NCBI GenBank assembly: GCA_016763595.1
Contig: JAESTN010000332.1
Coordinates: 1-8,775 of the forward strand
Direction of reading: 5' to 3'
DNA: 8,775 nt
From: Flavobacteriaceae bacterium
GTDB lineage: Bacteria; Bacteroidota; Bacteroidia; Flavobacteriales; Flavobacteriaceae
Part shown: piece by piece, positions 1 through 6,556 of the stretch
Numbering within the stretch: position 1 is the stretch's first letter
Layout: each line of letters opens with the position of its first letter
Translations under genes and position numbers: made by a program
The notes under the pieces: generated by a model
What the model was told of the DNA's origin: nothing
The model's database searches: none
What the model saw: the letters and a program-made list of their open reading frames with translations, nothing else

Positions 1-32
1 AAAACTCTTAACTGTTTATAGAAAAAAACTAA

Positions 33-63
33 TTGAAGTAACGAGTTAACTGTTGTACCTTTG
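33..63 (+). promoter_or_regulatory. Bacteroidota-type promoter for the 82-318 gene
   Basis: TACCTTTG at 56-63 matches the Bacteroidota -7 consensus TAnnTTTG exactly. A TTG at 33-35, 20 bases upstream, can serve as the -33 element. Initiation would fall near 70, giving a leader of only about 12 bases before the ATG at 82. No Shine-Dalgarno sequence is visible. The match is direct; promoter activity is inferred. Confidence 0.6.
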
Positions 64-81
64 TAAATCTAAATCCTTTGT

Positions 82-318
82 ATGAAAACACTACTAAAAA
101 TCCTTTTTGTCATATTTATTGTTTGGATGTGTGTTGGGATTTACCTGGTACAAACAGCCCACCCAAAAGCACAAATTGTAATGGGCTTAGGAATTTTCTT
201 CTTGTCATTTTTATTGATGCCAGTTTTTATTTACTACCGATATAGAGATGGTAAATACAAAAAATACCAGTTCAATGATAAAAAAATAAAAGAGGCTATT
301 AATCAAAAAAAGATCTAG
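82..318 (+). CDS. Small two-helix inner-membrane protein, function unknown
   Basis: This 78-residue protein has two hydrophobic segments, about residues 5-25 and 32-51, followed by a basic, hydrophilic tail (YRYRDGKYKKYQ onwards) that is probably cytoplasmic. The TAHPKA turn between the helices would face the periplasm. I recognise no functional motif. The reading is supported by an exact promoter box just upstream, an ATG start, and flavobacterial-looking codon use. It stands alone on the plus strand, and its TAG stop overlaps the stop of the convergent nuclease-like gene by two bases. A membrane anchor or small accessory protein is possible, but nothing in the sequence assigns a role. Confidence 0.72.
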   Translation: MKTLLKILFVIFIVWMCVGIYLVQTAHPKAQIVMGLGIFFLSFLLMPVFIYYRYRDGKYKKYQFNDKKIKEAINQKKI

Positions 319-1295
319 GACTCATTTTTTGTAAAAGTGGCGTATACAGGAAAATGATCTGAATATCCTTCTTGATACCACTTGTGAATATAGGTTCTAA
401 ATGGACTTCCTTTTAATTTTCCCCTTTTAATTTTTAACCACTCTTTATCAAATATTTCTGCTTGTTTAAAAGAGAGTTTATCGGTGTGTTCTTCTAAGAA
501 ATTTTTACTGACAATAATTTGATCAAATAAACTCCATTTTCCTTGAAAACAAGTAGTGCCTTTTGAATCAGGATCAAATAAGTGTTTCATTGGGTTGTGA
601 AATTCTTCAGTTACCAAATAATCGTGAACGCTCTCATTGGTAGGATTGTCATTAAAATCGCCCATTAGGATAATTTTCGCATCCGGTTCGGTGGCATAAA
701 TTGTCTGTATGATTTCTTGTAAATTAATAGCTGCATCAATTCTTTTTTGATCCGTATTTTCACCGCCTGTTTTTCTGGAGGGCCAATGATTTACCAAAAG
801 ATGAATCTTGTCTCCTTTTAATTTTCCGACAACCCATAGAACATCTCTTGTATAATCTCTATTTCCACGTGAGTTTTCTATAAACATAGGATACGCTTTG
901 CTGTCTAACAATTCGAAATGCTGTTTGTTATACAATAAAGCGGTATCAATGCCTCGTTCATCAGGAGAATCATAATGAACATAGGCGTAAGGCGTTTCTT
1001 TTAAATTGGGATGATTTATTAAATCCTGTAAAACAGTTTCATTCTCCACTTCTACCAAACCTATTAGCACGGGAGATATAGAAGACTGTTCTATTCCTAA
1101 TTGAGAAATTACAGCACTTATTTTTTGTAATTTATCTTGATACCGTTCATAACTCCATGTTTTTTTTCCTGAAGGGGTAAAATCGTCATCTCTAGTCTTT
1201 GGGTCATTGTCAATGTCAAACAGATTTTCAACATTGTAAAAACCAATGGTAAAAATATTTTTTTTAGAATTCAAGATCGAAGAATTTTGATGCAT
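315..1295 (-). CDS. Endonuclease/exonuclease/phosphatase (EEP) superfamily protein
   Basis: This 326-residue protein has the EEP fold signature blocks in order: FYNVENLFD (19-27), LIGLVEVEN with likely metal-binding Glu (77-85), DTALLYN (117-123), VNHWPSR with the catalytic-type His170 (168-174), MGDFND with Asp213 and Asn215 (211-216), and the C-terminal SDHFPV with Asp313-His314 (312-317). These match the DNase I-like metal-dependent phosphodiesterase core, so catalytic competence is likely. The family includes nucleases and phosphatases, and the natural substrate cannot be read from the sequence. No convincing signal peptide is seen, since the N-terminus (MHQNSSILNSKKN) is polar, so a cytoplasmic location is likely. 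Bacteroidota homologues are usually annotated only as endonuclease/exonuclease/phosphatase family protein. The ATG at 1295 gives a full-length protein. The gene is monocistronic and convergent with the small gene at 82-318. Confidence 0.93.
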   Translation of the reverse strand: MHQNSSILNSKKNIFTIGFYNVENLFDIDNDPKTRDDDFTPSGKKTWSYERYQDKLQKISAVISQLGIEQSSISPVLIGLVEVENETVLQDLINHPNLKETPYAYVHYDSPDERGIDTALLYNKQHFELLDSKAYPMFIENSRGNRDYTRDVLWVVGKLKGDKIHLLVNHWPSRKTGGENTDQKRIDAAINLQEIIQTIYATEPDAKIILMGDFNDNPTNESVHDYLVTEEFHNPMKHLFDPDSKGTTCFQGKWSLFDQIIVSKNFLEEHTDKLSFKQAEIFDKEWLKIKRGKLKGSPFRTYIHKWYQEGYSDHFPVYATFTKNES

Positions 1296-1605
1296 TTTTT
1301 AGCTATTGATGCTCGAAAATACAAAAAGAAATGAAGGAAATATACATTGTGGTAACAGTCTTTTTAGTAGCTAATGATGAAAATTAAAAAAAAGAGGACA
1401 ATTTTTCTAAAACCAGGTAAAACGATTGAGGATTAAGTGCTTTTAAGTTCTTTTTTGTGTCATATAAGCAATATAAAGAAACGGTTAAATAAACTGTTCT
1501 TTTCATTTAGATAACCAAAAGAATGCTCTTTGTTAATTCAGCTTGTAGTCTCAGTTTTATAAAGTTAAAGTAGTTTTACAAGGTGAAACAAAACAACTAT
1601 AATAA
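1296..1605. other. Gene-free intergenic stretch between divergent genes
   Basis: These 310 bases hold the divergent upstream regions of the EEP gene (-) and the small secreted gene (+). No plausible coding frame, RNA gene or mobile element is visible. Near-consensus boxes occur: TATTTTCG on the minus strand close to the EEP start (about 1313-1320), and TAGTTTTA at 1571-1578 on the plus strand before the gene at 1606. Both differ from TAnnTTTG by one base and lack a well-spaced TTG. A short inverted repeat, AACGGTT-aaata-AACTGTT, lies at 1480-1498 with one G-T position. It has no poly-T tail and no assigned role. Confidence 0.5.
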
Positions 1606-1923
1606 ATGAAAAAGTTAATCGTATTATTTTTAGGGCTTACCTTCAGTACAACTGTGTTATTTGCAAACAATGACACCCCAATCGAAGCAGCGAAGAAACA
1701 GCTAAGAATAGCGGTTATAAAGCTACTTGGAAACCATGAGTTTCCGTTAACAACAATGGTTGCTGCAGCAGAAATATCCATGTTGCTATCGACTAAAAAC
1801 GAGTTGGTAATTATTTCAGTGAAATCAGAAAATAGACAGTTAGAAAGGTATCTCAAAAGAAAATTAAACTACAAAAAAGTGCATATAAATGCACTTATAA
1901 AAATAAAAATTATACAATCATAA
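1606..1923 (+). CDS. Small secreted protein, possible TonB-C-terminal-like beta domain
   Basis: This 105-residue protein begins with a good signal peptide: basic MKK, a hydrophobic core at about residues 4-19, and likely cleavage after VLFA at residue 20. The mature part is about 85 residues. A helix-forming stretch (AAKKQLRIAVIKLLG) is followed by an alternating block, about 49-95, that includes ELVIISVKSEN and a conserved-looking LNYKKV. The pattern resembles small flavobacterial periplasmic proteins with a TonB-C-terminal-like beta fold, but this is recalled by shape and not shown by a search. The open minus-strand frame over the same DNA (1557-1856) has no such features, so the plus strand is preferred. 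The gene stands alone, with a terminator hairpin about 43 bases past the stop. Function is unknown. Confidence 0.72.
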   Translation: MKKLIVLFLGLTFSTTVLFANNDTPIEAAKKQLRIAVIKLLGNHEFPLTTMVAAAEISMLLSTKNELVIISVKSENRQLERYLKRKLNYKKVHINALIKIKIIQS

Positions 1924-1965
1924 ATTATAAGAGTAAACACAATTAGTTATTTGAATTGATACATC

Positions 1966-2000
1966 AAAAACCTTCGTCTAATAGATTGAGGTTTTTCTTT
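1966..2000 (+). terminator. Intrinsic terminator after the 1606-1923 gene
   Basis: AAAAACCT (1966-1973) pairs perfectly with AGGTTTTT (1989-1996). A short inner pairing, TCT/AGA at 1977-1979 and 1983-1985, sits across an internal loop. The run TTTTTCTTT (1992-2000) supplies the U-tract. This A-stem-T arrangement is typical of low-GC Bacteroidota terminators. It ends about 20 bases before the hflX promoter box, so it would insulate hflX from the upstream gene. Confidence 0.7.
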
Positions 2001-2021
2001 ATAAAAAATTCTAATTCTTTG

Positions 2022-2029
2022 TATCTTTG
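2022..2029 (+). promoter_or_regulatory. -7 promoter element of hflX, abutting the start codon
   Basis: TATCTTTG is an exact TAnnTTTG match and ends seven bases before the ATG at 2036. Initiation normally falls about 6-8 bases past this box, so the transcript would begin at or within a base or two of the ATG. No clear TTG is present at the usual -33 distance. The in-frame TTG at 2027-2029 is part of this box and cannot be a start codon if the box is used. Confidence 0.6.
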
Positions 2030-2035
2030 CCACAT

Positions 2036-3244
2036 ATGATAGAAGCAAGAGAAGTGGTTTCAGAAAAAGCGGTGTTGATTGGTGTAATAACCCAGTTACA
2101 AGATGAAACACAGTCTGAAGAGTATTTAGATGAATTAGAGTTTTTAACAGAAACTGCGGGAGGAGTTGCTGTAAAAAGATTTACTCAGAAATTAGAAAAA
2201 ACACATCCAAAAACATTTATTGGAACAGGGAAATTAGAAGAAGTTGCTGCATATATAGAATCGCATAATATAGGTACGGCCATATTTGATGACGAATTAT
2301 CACCAGCACAAATACGAAATATAGAAAAAGTCCTAGATTGTAAAATCTTAGACAGAACGAATTTAATCTTGGATATTTTTGCTCAAAGAGCACAAACAAG
2401 TTCTGCAAAGACCCAAGTAGAATTGGCGCAATGTCAATATTTATTACCGCGATTAACACGTCTTTGGACACACCTTGACAAGCAAAAAGGGGGTATTGGA
2501 ATGCGTGGACCTGGGGAAACAGAAATTGAAACAGATAGACGTATCATTCGGGATAAAATAACCCTTCTTAAAAAGAAATTGGCGACCATTGATAGGCAAA
2601 TGGCTGTGCAGCGTAAAAACCGTGGTAAAATGGTGCGCGTTGCTTTGGTTGGATATACCAATGTTGGGAAATCTACCTTAATGAACTTGATTAGTAAAAG
2701 TGATGTGTTTGCAGAAAATAAATTGTTTGCAACGCTAGACACAACAGTTCGTAAAGTAGTTGTAAAAAACATTCCTTTTTTAATGACGGATACGGTTGGG
2801 TTTATCCGAAAATTACCAACACAATTGATAGAATCTTTTAAATCTACCCTAGATGAGGTTAGAGAAGCAGATTTATTGTTGCATGTAGTGGATATTTCTC
2901 ATCCAAATTTTGAAGACCAAATTGCATCGGTAAATGTTGTTTTAGATGAAATTGATAGTGCTAATAAACCCACCATTATGGTGTTTAATAAAATAGATGT
3001 CTATGCCCATGAAACAATTGATGAAGACGATTTGGTAACTCAGAAAACCAAAGCCCATTATACTTTAGAAGACTGGCAAAAAACATGGATGAGTGATATA
3101 GAAACGACAAGCGTATTTATGTCTGCCATTAATAGAGATAATATTGAGGAATTTAAGCAGGAAGTCTACAATGAAGTAAAGAAAATTCACATTGAACGTT
3201 TTCCGTATAATAACTTTTTATATGATGAGTATACTGAAGAGTAA
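2036..3244 (+). CDS. hflX: GTPase HflX (ribosome-associated, TRAFAC/OBG-HflX family)
   Basis: This is a 402-residue protein from the ATG at 2036. HflX binds the 50S subunit, hydrolyses GTP (and ATP in some species), and splits or rescues stalled ribosomes under stress. The N-terminal HflX domain (about 1-150) contains FIGTGKLEEV and the LDRTNLILDIFAQRA block. It is followed by the glycine-rich linker signature GGIGMRGPGETEIETDRR at 152-169 and a coiled helix. The G domain shows G1 GYTNVGKST (206-214), G2 with TLDTT, G3 DTVGF (252-256), G4 NKID (318-321) and a G5-like MSAIN. The C-terminal ERFPYNNFLY block is also typical. All nucleotide-binding residues look intact. A longer reading from the TTG at 2027 adds only three residues and is rejected, because that codon lies in the promoter box. 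The gene appears monocistronic, and its 3' end faces the leftward pair 6 bp away. Confidence 0.97.
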   Translation: MIEAREVVSEKAVLIGVITQLQDETQSEEYLDELEFLTETAGGVAVKRFTQKLEKTHPKTFIGTGKLEEVAAYIESHNIGTAIFDDELSPAQIRNIEKVLDCKILDRTNLILDIFAQRAQTSSAKTQVELAQCQYLLPRLTRLWTHLDKQKGGIGMRGPGETEIETDRRIIRDKITLLKKKLATIDRQMAVQRKNRGKMVRVALVGYTNVGKSTLMNLISKSDVFAENKLFATLDTTVRKVVVKNIPFLMTDTVGFIRKLPTQLIESFKSTLDEVREADLLLHVVDISHPNFEDQIASVNVVLDEIDSANKPTIMVFNKIDVYAHETIDEDDLVTQKTKAHYTLEDWQKTWMSDIETTSVFMSAINRDNIEEFKQEVYNEVKKIHIERFPYNNFLYDEYTEE

Positions 3245-3250
3245 TTAGGC

Positions 3251-3571
3251 TTATTTTTTTTGATAGTTAAAAATCTTTTTTCTTAAAGGGGCATTTATGA
3301 TTGCGATTTGAATAAAAAAAATGAACCAATAAATGGGGAATTTAAATAGTGTGTAGCGCATTGTAAAAGCATCAAAAGCGTCATCATGTACTTGGCTATT
3401 TAATTCCCATTCAATTATAAAAGAAATAATTGGACAGGCAATACCTAAAATCAAAATTAGCAGGATATAAATAGAGAGTTTATGTAGCTTTTTATTCCAA
3501 AGTCTTGCATTGAGATAAATTAAAAAGGCAATTAAAAGAATGTCAAAAAAATTAAAAAGTGCGTTAAACAT
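3251..3571 (-). CDS. Small three-helix membrane protein downstream of the CNNM gene
   Basis: This 106-residue protein has three hydrophobic segments at about residues 5-22, 33-53 and 78-96. A polar, acidic loop (NSQVHDDAFDAF) separates the last two, and the C-terminal tail is basic. I recognise no family. The ATG at 3571 lies only 5 bases past the stop of the CNNM gene, so the two are very likely cotranscribed and possibly translationally coupled. A role as membrane partner or regulator of the CNNM protein is suggested only by this spacing. The stop codon is 6 bases from the end of the convergent hflX, with no terminator between them. Confidence 0.75.
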   Translation of the reverse strand: MFNALFNFFDILLIAFLIYLNARLWNKKLHKLSIYILLILILGIACPIISFIIEWELNSQVHDDAFDAFTMRYTLFKFPIYWFIFFIQIAIINAPLRKKIFNYQKK

Positions 3572-3576
3572 CGCCT

Positions 3577-4665
3577 TTATTCTTCTTCAAAATCAAAATC
3601 ATCAATAATTCCTAGGCGTTTCGCTCTTCTTTTCCAGCTTTTCCTAGCCAACGCTTGTAAGTCTTCAATGGTATCGCTTTCGTCCATGATTTCTAGTCCA
3701 AGCAGCGTTTCAATCATGTCTTCTTGAGTGACCAATCCACTCACAGAACCGTATTCATCTACTACCAAAGCAATATGCTCTCGTTGTTCAATTAATTTAT
3801 CAAATAAATCAGGAATCGGTAAACTTCTTTTGGTAATTAAAATAGGTCTTTTAATTTCTCTTAATTGTTGCTTTCCGTTGCCTTTTATAATCGCTTCTAG
3901 TAATTGATCCTTTAAAAAATAACCGGTAATATCATCTGGATTCCCTTCATATAACGGGATTCTAGAAAAACGTAAATTTGGGTTGTCGTCAAAAAACTCT
4001 TCAATCATTTGCGATTCATTTGCAGATTTTAAGACCGTTCTTGGTGTCATAATATCTTTTACTTCTACTTTTTTTAAGTTTAATAGGTTTCTGATTACTT
4101 TACTTTCAGATTCTTGAAAAACACCTTCTTTTTCAGCAATATCTGTCATGGCAGAAAAATCTTCTCTACTCAAAACAGATCCATGTCCAGATTTACCAAA
4201 GAGTTTTGTAAACAATTGTAACACCCAAAGGATTCCAGTCCATTTAAAGAAAAAGATAAATAGTGTTAATGTTTTTGTGCTAAATTTTGCCAGCTTTTTC
4301 CAATGTGTTGCACCAATTGTTTTGGGTATAATTTCAGAAACAATTAAAATTAGAAGCGTCATAATTGTAGATACGATTCCAACAATATTTATTCCGAATA
4401 GATCTATTTTAAAAGGGAGCTGTTCTGCTTGTACACCCACTAAAATAGCACCAACAGTATGCGCAACTGTATTTAATGTTAGTATGGCAATTAAGGGTTT
4501 GTCAACATCGTTTTTTAATTTCTCTAACTGAAAAGCATAGGCTTTTTTCTCTCCCTTCTCTACTTCAATAAATGTTCGAGAAACACTTAGCAAAACGGCT
4601 TCAAGTATGGAGCATAAAAAGGAAATGAAAATAGAAAGTGAAGCAAATAAAATTAAAAGTGTCAT
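3577..4665 (-). CDS. CNNM (DUF21) and CBS-pair protein, putative metal-ion transporter, hemolysin C family
   Basis: This is a 362-residue protein from the ATG at 4665. The N-terminal CNNM/DUF21 membrane domain has hydrophobic segments at about 1-27, 58-80, 92-110 and 131-152. It contains the signature SEIIPKT at 110-116, just after the third segment. Next come a linker, the DIMTPRT block (204-210) that opens the CBS pair, SRIPLYEG (234-241), and the second CBS motif VVDEYGSVSGLVTQED (301-316). Family members such as CorC/MpfA and CNNM act in Mg2+ or Co2+ efflux with nucleotide binding by the CBS pair. The chain ends soon after CBS2 with a basic then acidic tail (KSWKRRAKR, DDFDFEEE) and lacks the CorC_HlyC domain of longer members. 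A TTG frame from 4710 would add 15 residues, but it starts inside a terminator hairpin and is rejected. It is the first gene of a pair with 3251-3571. Confidence 0.92.
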   Translation of the reverse strand: MTLLILFASLSIFISFLCSILEAVLLSVSRTFIEVEKGEKKAYAFQLEKLKNDVDKPLIAILTLNTVAHTVGAILVGVQAEQLPFKIDLFGINIVGIVSTIMTLLILIVSEIIPKTIGATHWKKLAKFSTKTLTLFIFFFKWTGILWVLQLFTKLFGKSGHGSVLSREDFSAMTDIAEKEGVFQESESKVIRNLLNLKKVEVKDIMTPRTVLKSANESQMIEEFFDDNPNLRFSRIPLYEGNPDDITGYFLKDQLLEAIIKGNGKQQLREIKRPILITKRSLPIPDLFDKLIEQREHIALVVDEYGSVSGLVTQEDMIETLLGLEIMDESDTIEDLQALARKSWKRRAKRLGIIDDFDFEEE

Positions 4666-4682
4666 ATGGTTATTTTGTTGGT

Positions 4683-4710
4683 TAAAGATACTAAAAAAAG
4701 AAAACCGCAA
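4683..4710 (-). promoter_or_regulatory. Candidate promoter of the CNNM gene
   Basis: On the minus strand, TATCTTTA (4690 to 4683) differs from TAnnTTTG only in the last base. A TTG (minus-strand reading of 4710-4708) lies 17 bases upstream, giving a -33/-7 arrangement. Initiation would be near 4676, about 10 bases before the ATG at 4665. The TTG falls inside the descending arm of the adjacent terminator palindrome. Confidence 0.45.
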
Positions 4711-4734
4711 GTAGGCCTACTTGCGGTTCTTTTT
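4691..4734. terminator. Strong palindromic, probably bidirectional terminator
   Basis: A perfect 26-base palindrome spans 4703-4728. The left arm is AACCGCAAGTAGG and the right arm is its exact complement, so RNA would form an 11-bp stem with a GGCC loop. Read leftwards the stem is followed by TTTTC and seven Ts, giving a strong intrinsic terminator about 20 bases after the stop of the DUF3078 gene at 4750. Read rightwards it is followed by CTTTTT, so it may also stop plus-strand transcription. It is the most GC-rich patch in its surroundings. Confidence 0.9.
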
Positions 4735-4749
4735 ATGAATTATTTTTTA

Positions 4750-5595
4750 TTAAAAAATATAATTAACGCCTAGCCCAAAAACTTCTTTAAACTGTACTTT
4801 ACTAGATGCATTATCATCTATAATGGTATGTAGGTTTAAATTGGTAGATAAGTATTTGTTAATCTGCATTACAAAACTTAATTGGTAATCAATATCTATG
4901 TTTTGTGGAGTGTCTAGGTAGTTGGAATATACATTTAAAATGTTTTCCATAGTAATGTTTTCCATCACTGTAGTCTTGTAGTTTATAGAACCATTAAAAC
5001 CGAATTCATAACGTGTATTTTTGCCTAAATCTGTACCATATTTCCCAGAAAATTCATCAGAAACTAATGTGATTTTAGAAGTAATTGGCGCTAAATTAAT
5101 TTTAAAATTATCAGATTTTTTCCAAAACATACCCGGGCCAAAACTTACATAACCAGGCGCTAAAAAAGCAGAGGTTTTTACTTTTGGCGTTTGTGTATAA
5201 TCGTACCCATTTGAGAATTGAGTTTTTATGTTTAAAAAGAAAGAATAGGACCAATTCCCTTTTGCTTTTTTCCCTACCAAAGAATTAAACTCAAATCTGT
5301 CATCTGTTTTTCTGGTTCCGTTTCCTTTTACATTGTTTATTCCATAAGCAAGAATCAATTTATTATCCCAAGTTAAGTTGTCCTTTGTGTAATTAAAATC
5401 ATAGTTGATTCCTAAGTTTCCTGAAACAGTATTGTCTCCACCAGAGATCCAGTTAGAGAAAGAAGATTGGTTTAGTAAAAAAGAAATGCTTCCTTTTTTC
5501 TTCCATTTTGAGTTGTTTTCGGTTGGTTTTTCCTGTGCAGTAATTGTTGTAGTAAATAACACAACAAGCAATGTGATGTGAATTCTCTTTATCAT
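4750..5595 (-). CDS. DUF3078 protein, predicted outer-membrane beta-barrel (copy 2)
   Basis: This 281-residue protein starts with a signal peptide (basic MIKR, hydrophobic core, likely cleavage near TITAQ at 17-21). The mature part has the DUF3078 opening KWKKKGSISFLLNQSSFSNW, then SGGDNTVSGN (51-60), and a series of alternating amphipathic strands. Blocks shared with its neighbour include RKTDDRFEFNSLVGKK, LSFGPGM-like VSFGPGMFWKKSD, VSDEFSGKYG and DDNASSKVQFKE. It ends in an aromatic residue (GLGVNYIF), as expected for an outer-membrane barrel recognised by BamA. Function is unknown. It follows its paralogue at 5644-6504 by 48 bases with no clear promoter or terminator between, so cotranscription is likely. 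The strong terminator at 4703-4728 closes the unit. Confidence 0.88.
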   Translation of the reverse strand: MIKRIHITLLVVLFTTTITAQEKPTENNSKWKKKGSISFLLNQSSFSNWISGGDNTVSGNLGINYDFNYTKDNLTWDNKLILAYGINNVKGNGTRKTDDRFEFNSLVGKKAKGNWSYSFFLNIKTQFSNGYDYTQTPKVKTSAFLAPGYVSFGPGMFWKKSDNFKINLAPITSKITLVSDEFSGKYGTDLGKNTRYEFGFNGSINYKTTVMENITMENILNVYSNYLDTPQNIDIDYQLSFVMQINKYLSTNLNLHTIIDDNASSKVQFKEVFGLGVNYIF

Positions 5596-5643
5596 TTTAA
5601 ATTGTTTTTATGTATGACAGCAACTTTAGTAAAAAGTCACTTA

Positions 5644-6504
5644 TTATTTTCTATGGAAGGTGTATTTAACGCTTAGTCCAAAAATTTCTTTAAACTGAAC
5701 TTTGCTTGAAGCATTGTCATCTATTAAGGTATGTAAAAGAATATCCATAGATAAATATTTATTTACAGGAACAGAAAAACGTACTTGATAATCAATATCT
5801 ACGTTTTGAGCTTTTTGTAAATAATTAGAATACAGTGCGAAGATATGTTGCATGGTAACATCTTCAAATATTTTAAATTTAAAATAGGCTGACAAGCTAA
5901 AACCCAAAGCGATTTTTGTGTTTTCACCTTGATCTACACCATATTTACCAGAAAACTCATCTGAAACAAACGTAAATCTAGTAGAAGCAGGAGCAATATT
6001 TATAGTCGCATTGTCCGATTTTTTCCACAACATTCCAGGACCAAAAGATAAATACGCAGGAGAGAAGAAATCGGAAATAGCAACTCTTGGGGTCGGCTTA
6101 TAATCATATCCTCTAGAAAATTGAGTTTTTAAGTTTAAGAAGAAAGAGAAAAACCAATCTTTCTTTGTCTTTTTACCTAATAATGAATTGTATTCAAAAC
6201 GGTCACTCGTTTTTCTAAAACCGGCATCTTTTACATTGCTTAAACCATATACTATAATTACCCTATTATCCCAGTTCCAATCACCATTTTTGTAATTGAA
6301 ATCGTAGTTGACACCAAAATTTCCAGCAATGGTATTATCTCCACCTGCTTTCCAGTTTGTAAAAGTAGATTGGTTAAATAGAAAAGTAAATTGCCCATTT
6401 ACTTTCCATTTAGGTATTGTAACAATACTATCTTTCTTGTTTTCTTGCGAAAAAAGGATGGAAGTAATTAACAAAAAGCAGATAAAAAAAAGGTTTTTTA
6501 GCAC
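5644..6504 (-). CDS. DUF3078 protein, predicted outer-membrane beta-barrel (copy 1)
   Basis: This 286-residue protein has an N-terminal hydrophobic signal (about 3-19, likely cleavage around ILFSQ). The DUF3078 pattern follows: KWKVNGQFTFLFNQSTFTNW from about 32, AGGDNTIAGN, then RKTSDRFEYNSLLGKK, LSFGPGMLWKKSD, VSDEFSGKYG and DDNASSKVQFKE. By eye, more than half the positions match the next gene, with few indels, so the two are tandem duplicates. The start is GTG at 6504, because an in-frame stop lies 5 codons upstream with no ATG between. Unlike copy 2 it carries three extra residues (HRK) after the terminal aromatic strand, and a second in-frame TAA follows the stop. It has its own promoter box 20 bases upstream. 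Exported outer-membrane location is inferred; substrate or role is unknown. Confidence 0.88.
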   Translation of the reverse strand: MLKNLFFICFLLITSILFSQENKKDSIVTIPKWKVNGQFTFLFNQSTFTNWKAGGDNTIAGNFGVNYDFNYKNGDWNWDNRVIIVYGLSNVKDAGFRKTSDRFEYNSLLGKKTKKDWFFSFFLNLKTQFSRGYDYKPTPRVAISDFFSPAYLSFGPGMLWKKSDNATINIAPASTRFTFVSDEFSGKYGVDQGENTKIALGFSLSAYFKFKIFEDVTMQHIFALYSNYLQKAQNVDIDYQVRFSVPVNKYLSMDILLHTLIDDNASSKVQFKEIFGLSVKYTFHRK

Positions 6505-6523
6505 GAACCGTAAAAATTAACTG

Positions 6524-6531
6524 CAAAAGTA
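6524..6531 (-). promoter_or_regulatory. -7 promoter element for the DUF3078 pair
   Basis: The minus strand reads TACTTTTG here, an exact TAnnTTTG match. Initiation would be near 6517, about 13 bases before the GTG start at 6504. No clear TTG lies at the -33 distance. It would allow the DUF3078 genes to be expressed apart from the Fe-S genes upstream, although read-through is not excluded, because no terminator is visible after 6557. Confidence 0.5.
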
Positions 6532-6556
6532 GGGTGAATTAGAAAATTAAAAAAAT

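Noticed and set aside
1480..1498. Inverted repeat AACGGTT/AACTGTT as a terminator or operator
   Set aside because: One non-Watson-Crick position, AT-rich, no upstream gene to terminate and no box next to it; left as a note in the intergenic entry.
1557..1856. Minus-strand open frame of 99 codons opposite the small secreted gene
   Set aside because: No promoter, odd composition for the organism, and the plus-strand frame has a signal peptide and terminator.
2027..2035. TTG start for hflX three codons before the ATG
   Set aside because: The codon is part of the TATCTTTG promoter box, and the family N-terminus fits the ATG at 2036.
2217..2772. Two minus-strand open frames inside hflX
   Set aside because: Antisense of conserved HflX and G-domain codons, with no features of their own.
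4148..4531. Plus-strand open frame of 127 codons within the CNNM gene
   Set aside because: It is the antisense shadow of a well-supported membrane-protein gene and shows no domain.
4666..4710. TTG start extending the CNNM protein by 15 residues
   Set aside because: It begins inside the terminator palindrome and upstream of the likely transcription start; the ATG at 4665 starts directly with the first membrane helix.
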